Shown: piece after piece, positions 9,323-18,048 of the stretch
How positions within the stretch are numbered: position 1 is the first letter of the stretch
How the letters are laid out: every line of letters begins with the position of its first letter
From: Fictibacillus phosphorivorans
GTDB lineage: Bacteria; Bacillota; Bacilli; Bacillales; Fictibacillaceae
Direction of reading: 5' to 3'
Length of the DNA: 64,000 nucleotides
Assembly (NCBI RefSeq): GCF_001629705.1
Contig: NZ_CP015378.1
Span: 1,984,001-2,048,000, forward strand
Program-made: the position numbers and the translations under genes
Notes under the pieces: generated by a model
The model's input: the letters and a program-made list of their open reading frames with translations, nothing else
The model's database searches: none
Told to the model about the DNA's origin: nothing

Positions 9323-9502
9323 ATGTATACCAGTGAAATAAGAAAAAAAAATCATGATCGTAAAAATGTGAATACTACATTGAGCCAATCCCTATACACT
9401 GAAATTAAGGCATTAGCTAAGAAGCTTGATAGACCAGCGAATGAATTAATTGAAGAAGGTATGGTTCATGTGCTGAATCAGTATAAGAAGAACAATAAAT
9501 GA
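9323..9502 (+). CDS. Small ribbon-helix-helix protein
   Basis: 59 residues: KKNHDRKNVNTTLSQSLYTEIKALAKKLDRPANELIEEGMVHVL has the strand-helix-helix pattern of CopG/Arc DNA-binding proteins (strand NVNTTLS, two amphipathic helices). GGAGG at 9311-9315 sets the ATG at 9323. It may regulate its own unit; no antitoxin partner toxin gene is adjacent. Ends at a strong terminator. Confidence 0.7.
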   Translation: MYTSEIRKKNHDRKNVNTTLSQSLYTEIKALAKKLDRPANELIEEGMVHVLNQYKKNNK

Positions 9503-9508
9503 AACACG

Positions 9509-9542
9509 AAAACGCACGGGAATGATCCTGTGCGTTTTTTTT
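9509..9542 (+). terminator. Terminator after the RHH gene
   Basis: ACGCACGGGA pairs with TCCTGTGCGT (one G-U) and is followed by eight T. Confidence 0.85.
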
Positions 9543-9616
9543 ATTTCGACTTAAAATTCACTAAGTTGGATAAAAAGAATAATGTAGTTAAAACGCTCTA
9601 TTGGGATGTGACACAA

Positions 9617-10324
9617 GTGAACCCTTATTTTGATATAATCATTCGATCTGTAGTTGCTTTTTTATCTATATTCCTTGCTGCTCGGATTTTGGGAAAACAA
9701 ACCGTATCTAGAATGACGATTTTTGACTTTATCGCAGTTGTTACACTCGGTTCTGTTACTGCGAACTTAGCGTTTGCTCTAGAAGTAAAAGCACGTTACA
9801 TCTTTCTTGTGTTATTGATCTTTGTTCTTTTAATCTATCTCTCAGCCTTTATTTCTTTAAAGAGTAAACGAGCTCGAAAGTATGTGGCTGGAGATCCAAC
9901 AGTAGTGATCGAGAACGGGAAAATATTAGAAAATAACATGAAGAAAATGCGTTATACACTTGATTATTTAAATCAACAGCTTCGGCAGAAAGATATCTTT
10001 TCGATCGATGATGTTGATTATGCCCTCGTTGAAAATAACGGCCTTCTCTCTGTGAAGAAAAAAGAAGAACTTCTTACTGTCACACGTAAAGATTTACATA
10101 TCGTAAAAGAAGATGTGAAGCTCCCTATAGAGTTGATGATGGATGGAGAAATTCTACAGAACAACTTAAAAGAAAATAACATTTCTAAAGAGTGGCTACT
10201 ACTAGAGCTGAAGAAACGTAATCTTACAGTTGAAAGTGTCGTATACGCATTACTTACTAGCAGCAATAAACTTTATATAGACACACAAGATGATAGATTA
10301 CACTCGCCTTTGGATATAGAGTGA
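9617..10324 (+). CDS. DUF421 (YetF/YkjA/YcaP) membrane protein
   Basis: About 235 residues, the size of B. subtilis YetF. Three N-terminal membrane segments (about 5-25, 35-55, 60-80) contain LGKQTVSRMTIFDFIAVVTLGSV, a DUF421 hallmark; the cytoplasmic half has GDPTVVIENGKIL and the linked YetF repeats. The function of the family is poorly known; spore or cell-envelope roles have been suggested. The start is uncertain: the GTG at 9617 gives the normal N-terminus, but its ribosome site is weak. The frame is open further upstream into the preceding terminator. Confidence 0.8.
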   Translation: MNPYFDIIIRSVVAFLSIFLAARILGKQTVSRMTIFDFIAVVTLGSVTANLAFALEVKARYIFLVLLIFVLLIYLSAFISLKSKRARKYVAGDPTVVIENGKILENNMKKMRYTLDYLNQQLRQKDIFSIDDVDYALVENNGLLSVKKKEELLTVTRKDLHIVKEDVKLPIELMMDGEILQNNLKENNISKEWLLLELKKRNLTVESVVYALLTSSNKLYIDTQDDRLHSPLDIE

Positions 10325-10349
10325 GAAGTCTTGTATCGAAACAAGGTTT

Positions 10350-10691
10350 TTATTGCTTAGACATGTCAATTATCCGTATAGGATTTCCAGAATCATCTGT
10401 GAAAATAGCATATCGTCCAGGCGGAATATCACAAGGCTCTTTTACAAAATTTAGAGCCTCTTGATTCGATGTAAAATACGCATCTACGTTATCCACCAAA
10501 AATACGCTCCCTGGACCAAACTCACGTTCAACCTCATCATCTTCTAGTAGGATTTGAGTATCAGTGTTTGCTTTAAATGCTACGGTATGATTCCCTTCCC
10601 TCCAAGCTTCTTCCATTCCTAAAATATCCCTGTAAAAAGCAACAGCACTTTTCATATCTTTAACGGGTTGAGAATGAAAAACTAATTTCAT
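10350..10691 (-). CDS. VOC (glyoxalase/bleomycin-resistance) superfamily protein
   Basis: 113 residues, single VOC module pair: MKLVFHSQPVKDMKSAVAFYRDILGMEEAWREG at the N-terminus and IFTDDSGNPIRIID at the C-terminus are typical. May bind a metal or small molecule; no assay-level function can be read. Divergent from a TetR gene with a shared palindrome, so likely its target. Confidence 0.82.
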   Translation of the reverse strand: MKLVFHSQPVKDMKSAVAFYRDILGMEEAWREGNHTVAFKANTDTQILLEDDEVEREFGPGSVFLVDNVDAYFTSNQEALNFVKEPCDIPPGRYAIFTDDSGNPIRIIDMSKQ

Positions 10692-10729
10692 AATTCCGTT
10701 CCTCCTATACCATATTTTTACACATAAAT

Positions 10730-10743
10730 GATTTACGTAAATC
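10730..10743. promoter_or_regulatory. Candidate TetR operator
   Basis: Perfect 14-bp palindrome GATTTACGTAAATC in the short space between the divergent VOC and TetR genes; a related half-site CATTTACG follows at about 10750-10757. Confidence 0.6.
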
Positions 10744-10786
10744 GTAATTCATTTACGCATCCGTGTCAATATGTTATATTGTGAGC

Positions 10787-11296
10787 ATGAAATCAAATAT
10801 TCCAATTCCCAGTTCTGCAAGGGAGAAAATTCTACAAGAAGCCATTTTAGCTTTCGGTACACAAGGATATGAAAAAGTGAATGTTCAACAACTGGCTCAA
10901 AATATAGGGGTAACAACGGGGGCTTTATACCATCACTTTGGAAATAAATTAGAATTGTATAAAGTTGTTCGTGAGGAGATCGAAAGGAGAATTACGAGTA
11001 GAATGGAGGCTGCTTCTGAAGTCCATGAAGATCCCCTGGAATCTCTAAAATCATCTATGATTATTGGGTTTAATGCTGCTGTTAAGTTAAATGTTTGTAC
11101 ATTATTATGTGAACCAGACTTTAGTTTAAATGAAGATCTTGTTGCCAAGCTTTTTCAAGAAATACTAAATGAAAATATACCAGGTATTGAAGTGCTTCTC
11201 TCTTCTCTTTGGCGAGCGGCGTTAAAAAATGTTTCAAATGGTATGTCTCCTACCGAAGCTAAAAATGCTTTGATTTGGTTAATTGAAAAATTGTAA
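10787..11296 (+). CDS. TetR family regulator
   Basis: 169 residues. N-terminal HTH: REKILQEAILAFGTQGYEKVNVQQLAQNIGVTTGALYHHFGNKLELY (about 10-57) is a textbook TetR DNA-binding domain; the rest is a divergent helical ligand domain. ATG at 10787 chosen; GTG codons at 10763 and 10781 are in frame. A TATATT (10775-10780) just before the start hints at a very short or absent leader. Divergent from the VOC gene, which it probably represses. Confidence 0.83.
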   Translation: MKSNIPIPSSAREKILQEAILAFGTQGYEKVNVQQLAQNIGVTTGALYHHFGNKLELYKVVREEIERRITSRMEAASEVHEDPLESLKSSMIIGFNAAVKLNVCTLLCEPDFSLNEDLVAKLFQEILNENIPGIEVLLSSLWRAALKNVSNGMSPTEAKNALIWLIEKL

Positions 11297-11311
11297 TATC
11301 TGTTCTAGTAC

Positions 11312-11345
11312 AAAAAAAAGAGACTATACAAAGTCTCTTTTTTTA
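11312..11345. terminator. Bidirectional terminator
   Basis: AAAAGAGACT / AGTCTCTTTT with A and T runs, between convergent tetR-like and msrA genes. Confidence 0.85.
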
Positions 11346-11371
11346 GTTAACATAATAATATTACAGTTATC

Positions 11372-11896
11372 TTATTTCCAGTTCTGCTGAATGAAAGTAT
11401 CTCTACCGGATGTTTCTCGTTCTTCTTTATAAGCTTTTGGATTCTTCTTATAGAAATCTTGATGATACTCTTCCGCTTCATAAAACACACTAGCTGGTAG
11501 TATTTCTGTAACAATTGGTTTTTTAAATTTCCCGCTATCTTCTAATTTCATTAAAGATTGTTCAGCAAGTTCTTTTTGCTTCTCATTGTGATAAAAGATT
11601 GCAGTTGTATATTGACTACCCCGATCGATAAACTGACCCCCATCATCCGTTGGATCAATTTGTGGCCAATACAGGTCTAACAATTTTTGATAAGGAAAAA
11701 CCTCTGGATCGAAAGTAATTTGGACAGCTTCACGATGCCCGGTCTTCCCTGTTTTAATCTGTTCATAAGATGGATTTTCAAGTTCTCCACCCGTGTACCC
11801 AGATACAATACCATGAATTCCAGGAAGTTCATCGAAAGGTTTTACCATACACCAGAAACAACCTCCTGCAAAAGTTGCAAGTTCTTTATTACTCAC
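11372..11896 (-). CDS. msrA: Peptide-methionine (S)-S-oxide reductase
   Basis: 174 residues, full-length MsrA without a fused MsrB. Catalytic GCFWC at residues 12-16 with nucleophile Cys13; then GYTGG, GHREAVQITFDP and the EEYHQDFYKKNP motif. Repairs oxidised methionine in proteins using thioredoxin. GTG start preceded by AGGAGG. Single-gene unit. Confidence 0.93.
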   Translation of the reverse strand: MSNKELATFAGGCFWCMVKPFDELPGIHGIVSGYTGGELENPSYEQIKTGKTGHREAVQITFDPEVFPYQKLLDLYWPQIDPTDDGGQFIDRGSQYTTAIFYHNEKQKELAEQSLMKLEDSGKFKKPIVTEILPASVFYEAEEYHQDFYKKNPKAYKEERETSGRDTFIQQNWK

Positions 11897-11979
11897 CCTT
11901 ATTCCTCCTAAAACAAACTTATTTCTTAAAAAGATTTTATCGTGTTAAACAGAAAAAGAACAGAGATTGCACTCCTATG

Positions 11980-12010
11980 TTCATAGGATAACCCCTAAGT
12001 TTCATACATT
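11980..12010 (+). promoter_or_regulatory. Candidate sigma-E-type sporulation promoter
   Basis: CATACATT at 12003-12010 fits the sigma-E -10 consensus CATACANT; TTCATA at 11980-11985 resembles its -35 at suitable spacing (about 15 bases). It lies just before the sporulenol synthase gene. Confidence 0.5.
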
Positions 12011-12033
12011 GTAAACACTATGGATAAAGTGCG

Positions 12034-13875
12034 GTGAGGAATTTGAACATAAAAAAGAAGATAGAATCAGAAATTTATAAACGTTGTAATAAACTCCTTT
12101 CCCAACAAGAAGCGAATGGTACTTGGTGTTATTGCTTTGAGAATTCTCTAATCACAGATGCCTATATGCTCATTTTGTTACGAACAATCGACTATAAGAA
12201 TGAAAGCCTTATAAAACGAATAGCAGAAAGAATTCTTTCCAAACAGTCTCAAGACGGTTTATGGCGTTTATATCCTGATGAGGAACCTGCAAACTTGTCT
12301 GCGACCATACAAGCTTACACGGCTCTTTTGTATTCACAGTCCCTCACACAAACAGAAGAATCACTACTACACGCCAAACACTTCATTATTAATAATGGAG
12401 GATTAAAGAATGCAGATCTTCTCACTAAAGTTTTTTTAGCCATGAACGGTTTATATCACTGGCCAGATTTGCCTATCGACCCTGCCATTCTCTTTTCACT
12501 TCCCCAAACATCGCCCATCAATCGTTATGATATCAGTAGTTACGCGAGAGCTCACTTTGCTCCTGTCATGTTAATGATTGAAGGAAAAAAGAAGCTTACA
12601 TCTAGCTATACGTCAGATCTATCTGGAATTTTTGGAATAGCAGAGCAAGGATCTAACATTGAAGATTGGATCAATCTATTCTCAATGTTGAATATAAGAG
12701 ACTCTTACATGAATACGAAGAAAGAAAATATTCTTTCTTATATTCAATATCATATTGAGCCGGATGGTACACTTCTTAGCTATGCACTAACAACCATTTT
12801 TATGGTATATGGTTTACTTTCTAATGGTGTTGATCGTTCATCAACCATTATTCAAAATGCACTGAGTGGTTTGATGAAAATGTTTTGCGAGATAGATGGA
12901 ACGATACATTTACAGAACTCCCCTTCTACCACTTGGGATACCTCTCTCATTCTCTATACATTGTTAGAAGCGGGTCTTCCTCATACTAACCCACAAATAC
13001 TAAAAGGAGCTAGATTTCTTCTCTCTCAGCAACAATATAAGTATGGAGACTGGACGGTTCATAATCCAGATTCACTTCCTGGTGGCTGGGGCTTTTCTAT
13101 AGGTAACACACAGCATCCTGATATTGACGATACGCAAGTAGCACTCCGATCGATCGCACGATACTGTCGCACATCTTCTTCCTATTATTCTAGTTATGAG
13201 AAAGGGTTGTCATGGCTCTTGTCCATGCAGAACGATGATGGCGGGTGGGCAGCATTTGAGAAGAACACAAATCGTTATTTGATTGGCAGTCTTCCGATTA
13301 AGCATGCAAAAGATGCGCTGATTGATCCGTCCACACCAGATCTAACAGGCAGAACATTAGAGCTTTTAGGCAGTTTTCATGGATTGAATCAGAATCACCA
13401 CTCTATCAAAAAAGGTGTGAACTGGCTGCTTTCCAATCAAGAAGCCAATGGTTCTTGGTATGGACGATGGGGAGTTTGTTATATTTATGGAACGTGGGCT
13501 GCCGTTACAGGCTTACAATCGTGTGGAGTTCGTGAAAATGAAAGAGCCCTTCAAAAAGCAAGGAAGTGGCTCATATCGATTCAAAACGTAGATGGTGGTT
13601 GGGGCGAGTCCTGTGAAAGTGATTCAAAGAGAACATATGTCAGTTTAAATAAAAGTACACCTTCTCAAACGGCTTGGGCACTTAATGCGCTAACTTCTAT
13701 ATCCGATCAACCCACATCAGAAATGGAGGAAGCTGTCTCGTGGTTGCTAACTAAACAAGAAGCCAGCTATCCAACAGGAGCTGGCTTACCTGGTGCATTC
13801 TATATTCGTTATCACAGTTATGAGCACATTTGGCCATTGCTTGCACTTACCCACTATTATAAAAAATACTATTGA
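12034..13875 (+). CDS. sqhC: Sporulenol synthase / squalene-hopene-cyclase-like terpene cyclase
   Basis: 613 residues, close to B. subtilis SqhC (632). Class II terpene cyclase of two alpha/alpha barrels; the protonating DxDD motif is D363-I-D-D366, followed by TQVALRS. Several QW motifs are visible (QSQDGLW, QNDDGGW, QEANGSW, QNVDGGW), with WYGRWGVCYIYGTW near the C-terminus. In B. subtilis it cyclises tetraprenyl-curcumene to sporulenol, a spore lipid. The start is unclear: GTG at 12034 (weak site) or TTG at 12043. The gene overlaps the convergent gerB-type gene by 7 bases. Confidence 0.9.
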   Translation: MRNLNIKKKIESEIYKRCNKLLSQQEANGTWCYCFENSLITDAYMLILLRTIDYKNESLIKRIAERILSKQSQDGLWRLYPDEEPANLSATIQAYTALLYSQSLTQTEESLLHAKHFIINNGGLKNADLLTKVFLAMNGLYHWPDLPIDPAILFSLPQTSPINRYDISSYARAHFAPVMLMIEGKKKLTSSYTSDLSGIFGIAEQGSNIEDWINLFSMLNIRDSYMNTKKENILSYIQYHIEPDGTLLSYALTTIFMVYGLLSNGVDRSSTIIQNALSGLMKMFCEIDGTIHLQNSPSTTWDTSLILYTLLEAGLPHTNPQILKGARFLLSQQQYKYGDWTVHNPDSLPGGWGFSIGNTQHPDIDDTQVALRSIARYCRTSSSYYSSYEKGLSWLLSMQNDDGGWAAFEKNTNRYLIGSLPIKHAKDALIDPSTPDLTGRTLELLGSFHGLNQNHHSIKKGVNWLLSNQEANGSWYGRWGVCYIYGTWAAVTGLQSCGVRENERALQKARKWLISIQNVDGGWGESCESDSKRTYVSLNKSTPSQTAWALNALTSISDQPTSEMEEAVSWLLTKQEASYPTGAGLPGAFYIRYHSYEHIWPLLALTHYYKKYY

Positions 13876-14984
13876 GATGAATTTTCTGAATGTTGATCGA
13901 TATCCTTATCTTTTTTCCGTAAAATGCCTAGACCTAATACAACAAATAAGAGCAGATATAAGGTAAACCACCATAGCGTCCAATTTCGTCCTACAAAATC
14001 TGTGAATTCCATAGTATTCGTATGAATATGGTTGCTCATTGCCCATATTAGCAATCCAGCAGGCAGTAAGAATGAATGATAATTTGGGAATTTTGATAGA
14101 TGCTGTAATCCTTTTAATGCTGTAAAGAGACAGATCACGATCTTAACAAGAATTCCAAATATCCATACTACTCCTATAATGACCTCTACCCTTTCAAAAA
14201 TGTTGATGATTGAAATATCTCTCATCAACTCATATGTAGGATAACTTTGACGTTTGACCATGTACGCTCCTTCTACACCTACAGCAATAAATACAGTTAA
14301 AATGAGAGCACTTCCACCAAATAAGATTCCAGATAGATAGTTTTTTGAGAGTTTGTCTTTGTTTTTCACATATGTGAGAACACTTCCTAACAGAATGATC
14401 TCAATAAAAGGAAATCCCGTTGTCGTATATGCACCTTGAGATATTTTTAATAAGCCTTGTTCAAAATAAGGCTGCAGATGTGAAAATCTGAACTGATTGG
14501 TAGTAAGTGCTAATGAACAAATGAAAAAGAGAATCATAAAAGGGGTTAAAAATTCATTAACTCGCCCAATATTATTCAATCCATAAAAGCAAGAATATAC
14601 AGCAAGTAAGATGATCATAATCTGAAATGTCCAAGGACTTGACTCTGGAATGACGTTCGAAATCATAAAGTTACTAAGATTTCGAACGACATATGAAGCT
14701 AAATGAAGAGCATAAAAGATGATAAGGATATTTAATATCGTCCCTACCACCTTCCCCCCGGCTACTTCGGTAATTCGGAAGATAGAGCGAAAATGGTATC
14801 GTTTCAGAATCAAAATCCAAATTACATTTAAGCACAAACCGATTATAACTGCGAAAAACATAGAAATCCATGCATCCTGCTCAGAGAAAAACGCAGTTAA
14901 GTTAGGTGCCATCAACAATGAACTTCCCATTATAAAACTGATTACGATTAAAACAAGCTGCCATCGATTTATAGTATGGTTCAT
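13869..14984 (-). CDS. Spore germinant receptor B subunit (GerAB/GerKB permease family)
   Basis: 371 residues with about ten membrane segments, of the amino acid-polyamine-organocation type found in germinant receptors, where it holds the ligand pocket in the spore inner membrane. Opening TINRWQLVLIVISFIMGSSLL is typical. GGAGG ribosome site lies in the last codons of the preceding small gene, so the two are translationally coupled. Last gene of the A-C-D-B operon. Ligand unknown. Confidence 0.9.
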   Translation of the reverse strand: MNHTINRWQLVLIVISFIMGSSLLMAPNLTAFFSEQDAWISMFFAVIIGLCLNVIWILILKRYHFRSIFRITEVAGGKVVGTILNILIIFYALHLASYVVRNLSNFMISNVIPESSPWTFQIMIILLAVYSCFYGLNNIGRVNEFLTPFMILFFICSLALTTNQFRFSHLQPYFEQGLLKISQGAYTTTGFPFIEIILLGSVLTYVKNKDKLSKNYLSGILFGGSALILTVFIAVGVEGAYMVKRQSYPTYELMRDISIINIFERVEVIIGVVWIFGILVKIVICLFTALKGLQHLSKFPNYHSFLLPAGLLIWAMSNHIHTNTMEFTDFVGRNWTLWWFTLYLLLFVVLGLGILRKKDKDIDQHSENSSQ

Positions 14985-14986
14985 GT

Positions 14987-15145
14987 TTATCCTCCAAACA
15001 TCAGTTTATATAGTGGTGAATATAATGCATTTATCCAATCTGTAAAAGGAAGCCATTTTCGATTAGAGAGAAAAGTTGCCATGTTTATCATTGAGAAGAT
15101 CCAAAAGACAGTAAGTGTTATTCGATAGGATTTATTTTTGCTCAT
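14987..15145 (-). CDS. Small germinant-receptor D-type subunit (52 aa)
   Basis: Small gene between the C and B subunit genes: starts MSKNKSYRITLTVFWIFSMI and ends WINALYSPLYKLMFGG. One clear hydrophobic helix (about 9-26) and a second short amphipathic stretch. Starts with ATG 14 bases inside the end of the C gene, after GGTGG, and its stop is 2 bases before the B start. Position and character fit the short membrane D subunits known in some ger operons; sequence identity was not tested. Confidence 0.7.
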   Translation of the reverse strand: MSKNKSYRITLTVFWIFSMINMATFLSNRKWLPFTDWINALYSPLYKLMFGG

Positions 15146-16343
15146 GGATCGTTTCCACCCTTGCTCCTACAGATTCAAGTTTTATAGATACATTTGTTTC
15201 AAATTCAACATTAGAAAACTCTTCATCCCACTTTTCTTTGTATATCTTCCAAACTTTTGGATCTTTATTGTAAAGTAACTTACCAAATCCAAAAACATCT
15301 GTTTTTTTATCCTGCGCCTTTTCCACAGTACTTTTTATATGTCTTGCTAATGCTTGGTTTACTCCTTTCTCCATCTGTAAAAGAGTATTAGGGTCACCAA
15401 CATCGACTGCGCATGTTACTTCCTGTAAGATCGCTTTTCCATTAACATTAACAACATATTTCAATTTACCGTTTTCAATATGAACCTTCGTTTTTGAGTC
15501 AACGTCTTTTACCATAAAACCAACATTACCTTTTTGACTATCGCATTTGTGACTTAAAATGAAGATGTCCTTCACTTTTTGATTGATTATTGACCAACCT
15601 CTCGTTTGATCGTTATTCAACCAAGCCACCATTTTATCTTTTTTGAACACAGCCAATCCCGATATTCGATAGGTCTTATCATTTGCATTAATATTTTCTA
15701 AATTGGCGGTATCTCCTTGACCGTCACTGATCTTTACAATCTCTACCCCTTGAATGACGGGATCCCTAAATTCTCCATACCGCCATCGAACAACGTCCTT
15801 TTCTTTAATACCTTCAGAAATTCCTGTTGAAGACGAAGCTAACATTACCCTATTTCTTAATGACTCTCCAGGGTTCTTAAAAATCGGAGTATACATTGAA
15901 AGAATATCTTTTGCAGTTGAATTCTTAGCAACAAACATAATGATATTGTCTCGGACTTCATGATTTCTTTCCATAAAATCAAAGAGTGGAGCAATGCCTT
16001 TTCTTCTAGCGTATTTTTCACCTATAACAACACTTGTAATATGTGAAAAAAGTAATTTTCGAGGGAGTATATTTCTCCCTTTTTCAACCGCATCATAAAG
16101 GGTTTCACCTTCCACAGTATACGTATAGACTGATCCTCCAGATCCACCCGACGGTGCACCACCTTGTCCTCCTGCTGTGCCTCCAGGATTCACCACTTGA
16201 AAATGAACAATCGTTTTATCTTTTTTGTAATCCACACCTATCGAGGAAACGATTAGTAGTTCATTAAGTTCTATTCTGCCCGCACACCCAGATAAAACGA
16301 ATGTAAAAGAGAAGATAACAGCTATTAATTTCCATCTTCTCAT
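15132..16343 (-). CDS. Spore germinant receptor C subunit, lipoprotein (GerC/GerKC)
   Basis: 403 residues from the ATG at 16343, whose ATGA overlaps the stop of the A gene; an earlier in-frame ATG at 16358 lacks a ribosome site. Signal peptide with lipobox LSGC, lipidated Cys20. Opening GRIELNELLIVSSIGVDYKKD is typical of Ger(x)C proteins; conserved blocks IQGVEIVKISDG and AVFKKDKMVAWLNN follow. Anchored on the outer face of the spore inner membrane as part of the receptor complex. Confidence 0.9.
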   Translation of the reverse strand: MRRWKLIAVIFSFTFVLSGCAGRIELNELLIVSSIGVDYKKDKTIVHFQVVNPGGTAGGQGGAPSGGSGGSVYTYTVEGETLYDAVEKGRNILPRKLLFSHITSVVIGEKYARRKGIAPLFDFMERNHEVRDNIIMFVAKNSTAKDILSMYTPIFKNPGESLRNRVMLASSSTGISEGIKEKDVVRWRYGEFRDPVIQGVEIVKISDGQGDTANLENINANDKTYRISGLAVFKKDKMVAWLNNDQTRGWSIINQKVKDIFILSHKCDSQKGNVGFMVKDVDSKTKVHIENGKLKYVVNVNGKAILQEVTCAVDVGDPNTLLQMEKGVNQALARHIKSTVEKAQDKKTDVFGFGKLLYNKDPKVWKIYKEKWDEEFSNVEFETNVSIKLESVGARVETIHEQK

Positions 16344-17842
16344 GATTTTTTTACCCATTTTCTATGCAGCTTCGTTTGTGTCCACCATAAGGGCAGGCGT
16401 AATAAACTGTCTTTTTGTTTTCCACTTTGAAAAGGGGCTAATGGGGTAAAGTATGGTCTTCCCATCGATGTTAATGAACATAGATGGATCAAAAGGCCGA
16501 TCATGAAAAATATCATTCCAAAAATGCCTGTTGTGGCTGCTAGAATCATCAAAACGAATCGCAACAACCGTGCAGCACCACTAAAACCATAGTATGGTGA
16601 AACGAAACTGGAAATAGCTGTTAATGATACTACGATTACGATTGCAGGTGAAACGAGGCCTGCCGCAACAGCTGATTCTCCGATAACAATGGCTCCTACA
16701 ATGGAAACCGCTGAACCGATGGGACGCGGCATTCGAATACCCGCTTCACGAAGAATTTCGAAGATGGTTTCCATAACAAGTGCTTCAACAAAAGCTGGAA
16801 AAGGTACACCTTCCCTTTGAGCCGCTAAACTGACTAACAGGTTTGTAGGAATCAACTCTTGATGAAAAGTTGTAACTGCGATATAAGCAGCTGGTAGAGC
16901 AAGCGATATCATGAACGCTATTACACGGATCACACGAATGAAACTCGAAAGATCGAAGTGATGATAATAATCTTCAGCGGCTTGAAAAAACGAAATAAAT
17001 GTTGTCGGCGTGATCAGAACGAATGGTGTCCCTTCGAACATGATCACAACATTTCCTTCAGACAAGGCAGCCGCTGCTACATCTGGTCGTTCAGTAGATT
17101 GAAAAGTAGGAAACGGAGAGTATCCGTTCTCATCGATCAACTCTTCAAGCATGCCACTTTCAAAGATTTTATCCGTATTCAAATTCGATACCCTACTTAT
17201 TACTTCTTGTAAGACGTCTTGATCTACCTGGCTTTCTAGGTATGAAACTAATATTGTTGTTTTTGTAATCTTTCCTACTTCAAAAGGCATAAAACGCAAA
17301 GTAGGATTTGAGATTCTGCGTCTGAGCAAGGTTGTATTGGTCTGTAGAGTTTCAATAAATCCTTCACGTGGTCCTCTTACCATCGTTTGTGCCTCAGGTT
17401 CCTCTACACCTCGTGTCTCCCAAGTTTCAAGAGGAATAGAATAAGCCTCATTCATGCCATCAACGAAGATTATAACGTTCCCTTTTAAAACGGGAGTAAT
17501 AATTAAATCGAAGTGAGGACAAGGACTTATCATGGCGGAAATTTCTGTTTGATGAATAAGTTCATTAGGCTTTAACGAATTAAGATCAGTTTGTGACCTT
17601 TTTATCGGTTCAATGATAGATAGTTCTAACTGTTGTTTATTGATTAAGCCTTCAATATAACAAATCCCAAATGGAACAGGCATCTCTAAGAACTCAACGA
17701 TTTTTACATCGATGCTCTTTCCAAGAATATTCTTTATCTCAGTTAAATTCTTCTTTAGATCAGAGGATACATGAAGATGATCGTAATTTTCAGTTGATGA
17801 GGTTGAATCATGACGTTTTCTTTTGAAAAATTGCTGGCTCAT
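16340..17842 (-). CDS. Spore germinant receptor A subunit (GerA/GerKA)
   Basis: 500 residues, usual for GerA-type subunits. Large N-terminal soluble domain (1-250), then four to five membrane helices (about 285-450). Typical blocks: YIEGLINK, VDGMNEAYSIPLETW, RGPREGFIETLQTNTTLLRRRI and REGVPFPAFVEALVMETIFEILREAGIRMPRPIG. First gene of the operon, with AAAGGGG before its ATG. Together with C, D and B it would form one germinant receptor. Confidence 0.93.
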   Translation of the reverse strand: MSQQFFKRKRHDSTSSTENYDHLHVSSDLKKNLTEIKNILGKSIDVKIVEFLEMPVPFGICYIEGLINKQQLELSIIEPIKRSQTDLNSLKPNELIHQTEISAMISPCPHFDLIITPVLKGNVIIFVDGMNEAYSIPLETWETRGVEEPEAQTMVRGPREGFIETLQTNTTLLRRRISNPTLRFMPFEVGKITKTTILVSYLESQVDQDVLQEVISRVSNLNTDKIFESGMLEELIDENGYSPFPTFQSTERPDVAAAALSEGNVVIMFEGTPFVLITPTTFISFFQAAEDYYHHFDLSSFIRVIRVIAFMISLALPAAYIAVTTFHQELIPTNLLVSLAAQREGVPFPAFVEALVMETIFEILREAGIRMPRPIGSAVSIVGAIVIGESAVAAGLVSPAIVIVVSLTAISSFVSPYYGFSGAARLLRFVLMILAATTGIFGMIFFMIGLLIHLCSLTSMGRPYFTPLAPFQSGKQKDSLLRLPLWWTQTKLHRKWVKKS

Positions 17843-17992
17843 CTCTTTTCCCCTTTCTAAATAATTGATGTTCTCAGCTTTTGTAACTCTCTTCTGTTTT
17901 ATGCAATCACAAAAAAACCTGGATGTTCAGTCAGGCGCTTTTAAAGCAATAGATTTTGGCATAGGCATGAAACTCTTTTTTCTTCATATATT

Positions 17993-18025
17993 TGGTAATA
18001 CCACATTCAGTTATTGGTATTACCA
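17993..18025. promoter_or_regulatory. Candidate operator pair of the FadR-type regulator
   Basis: TGGTAATACCA (17993-18003) and its reverse complement TGGTATTACCA (18015-18025), centres 22 bases apart, lie just before the regulator start: GntR/FadR-like TGGTNNNACCA sites. Confidence 0.65.
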
Positions 18026-18048
18026 GCAGAAAAGAGGTGTAACTCGTT

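Noticed and set aside
10763..10787. GTG starts upstream of the TetR ATG
   Set aside because: They lie in or before the likely -10 element; ATG at 10787 gives the normal TetR N-terminus, although this is not certain.
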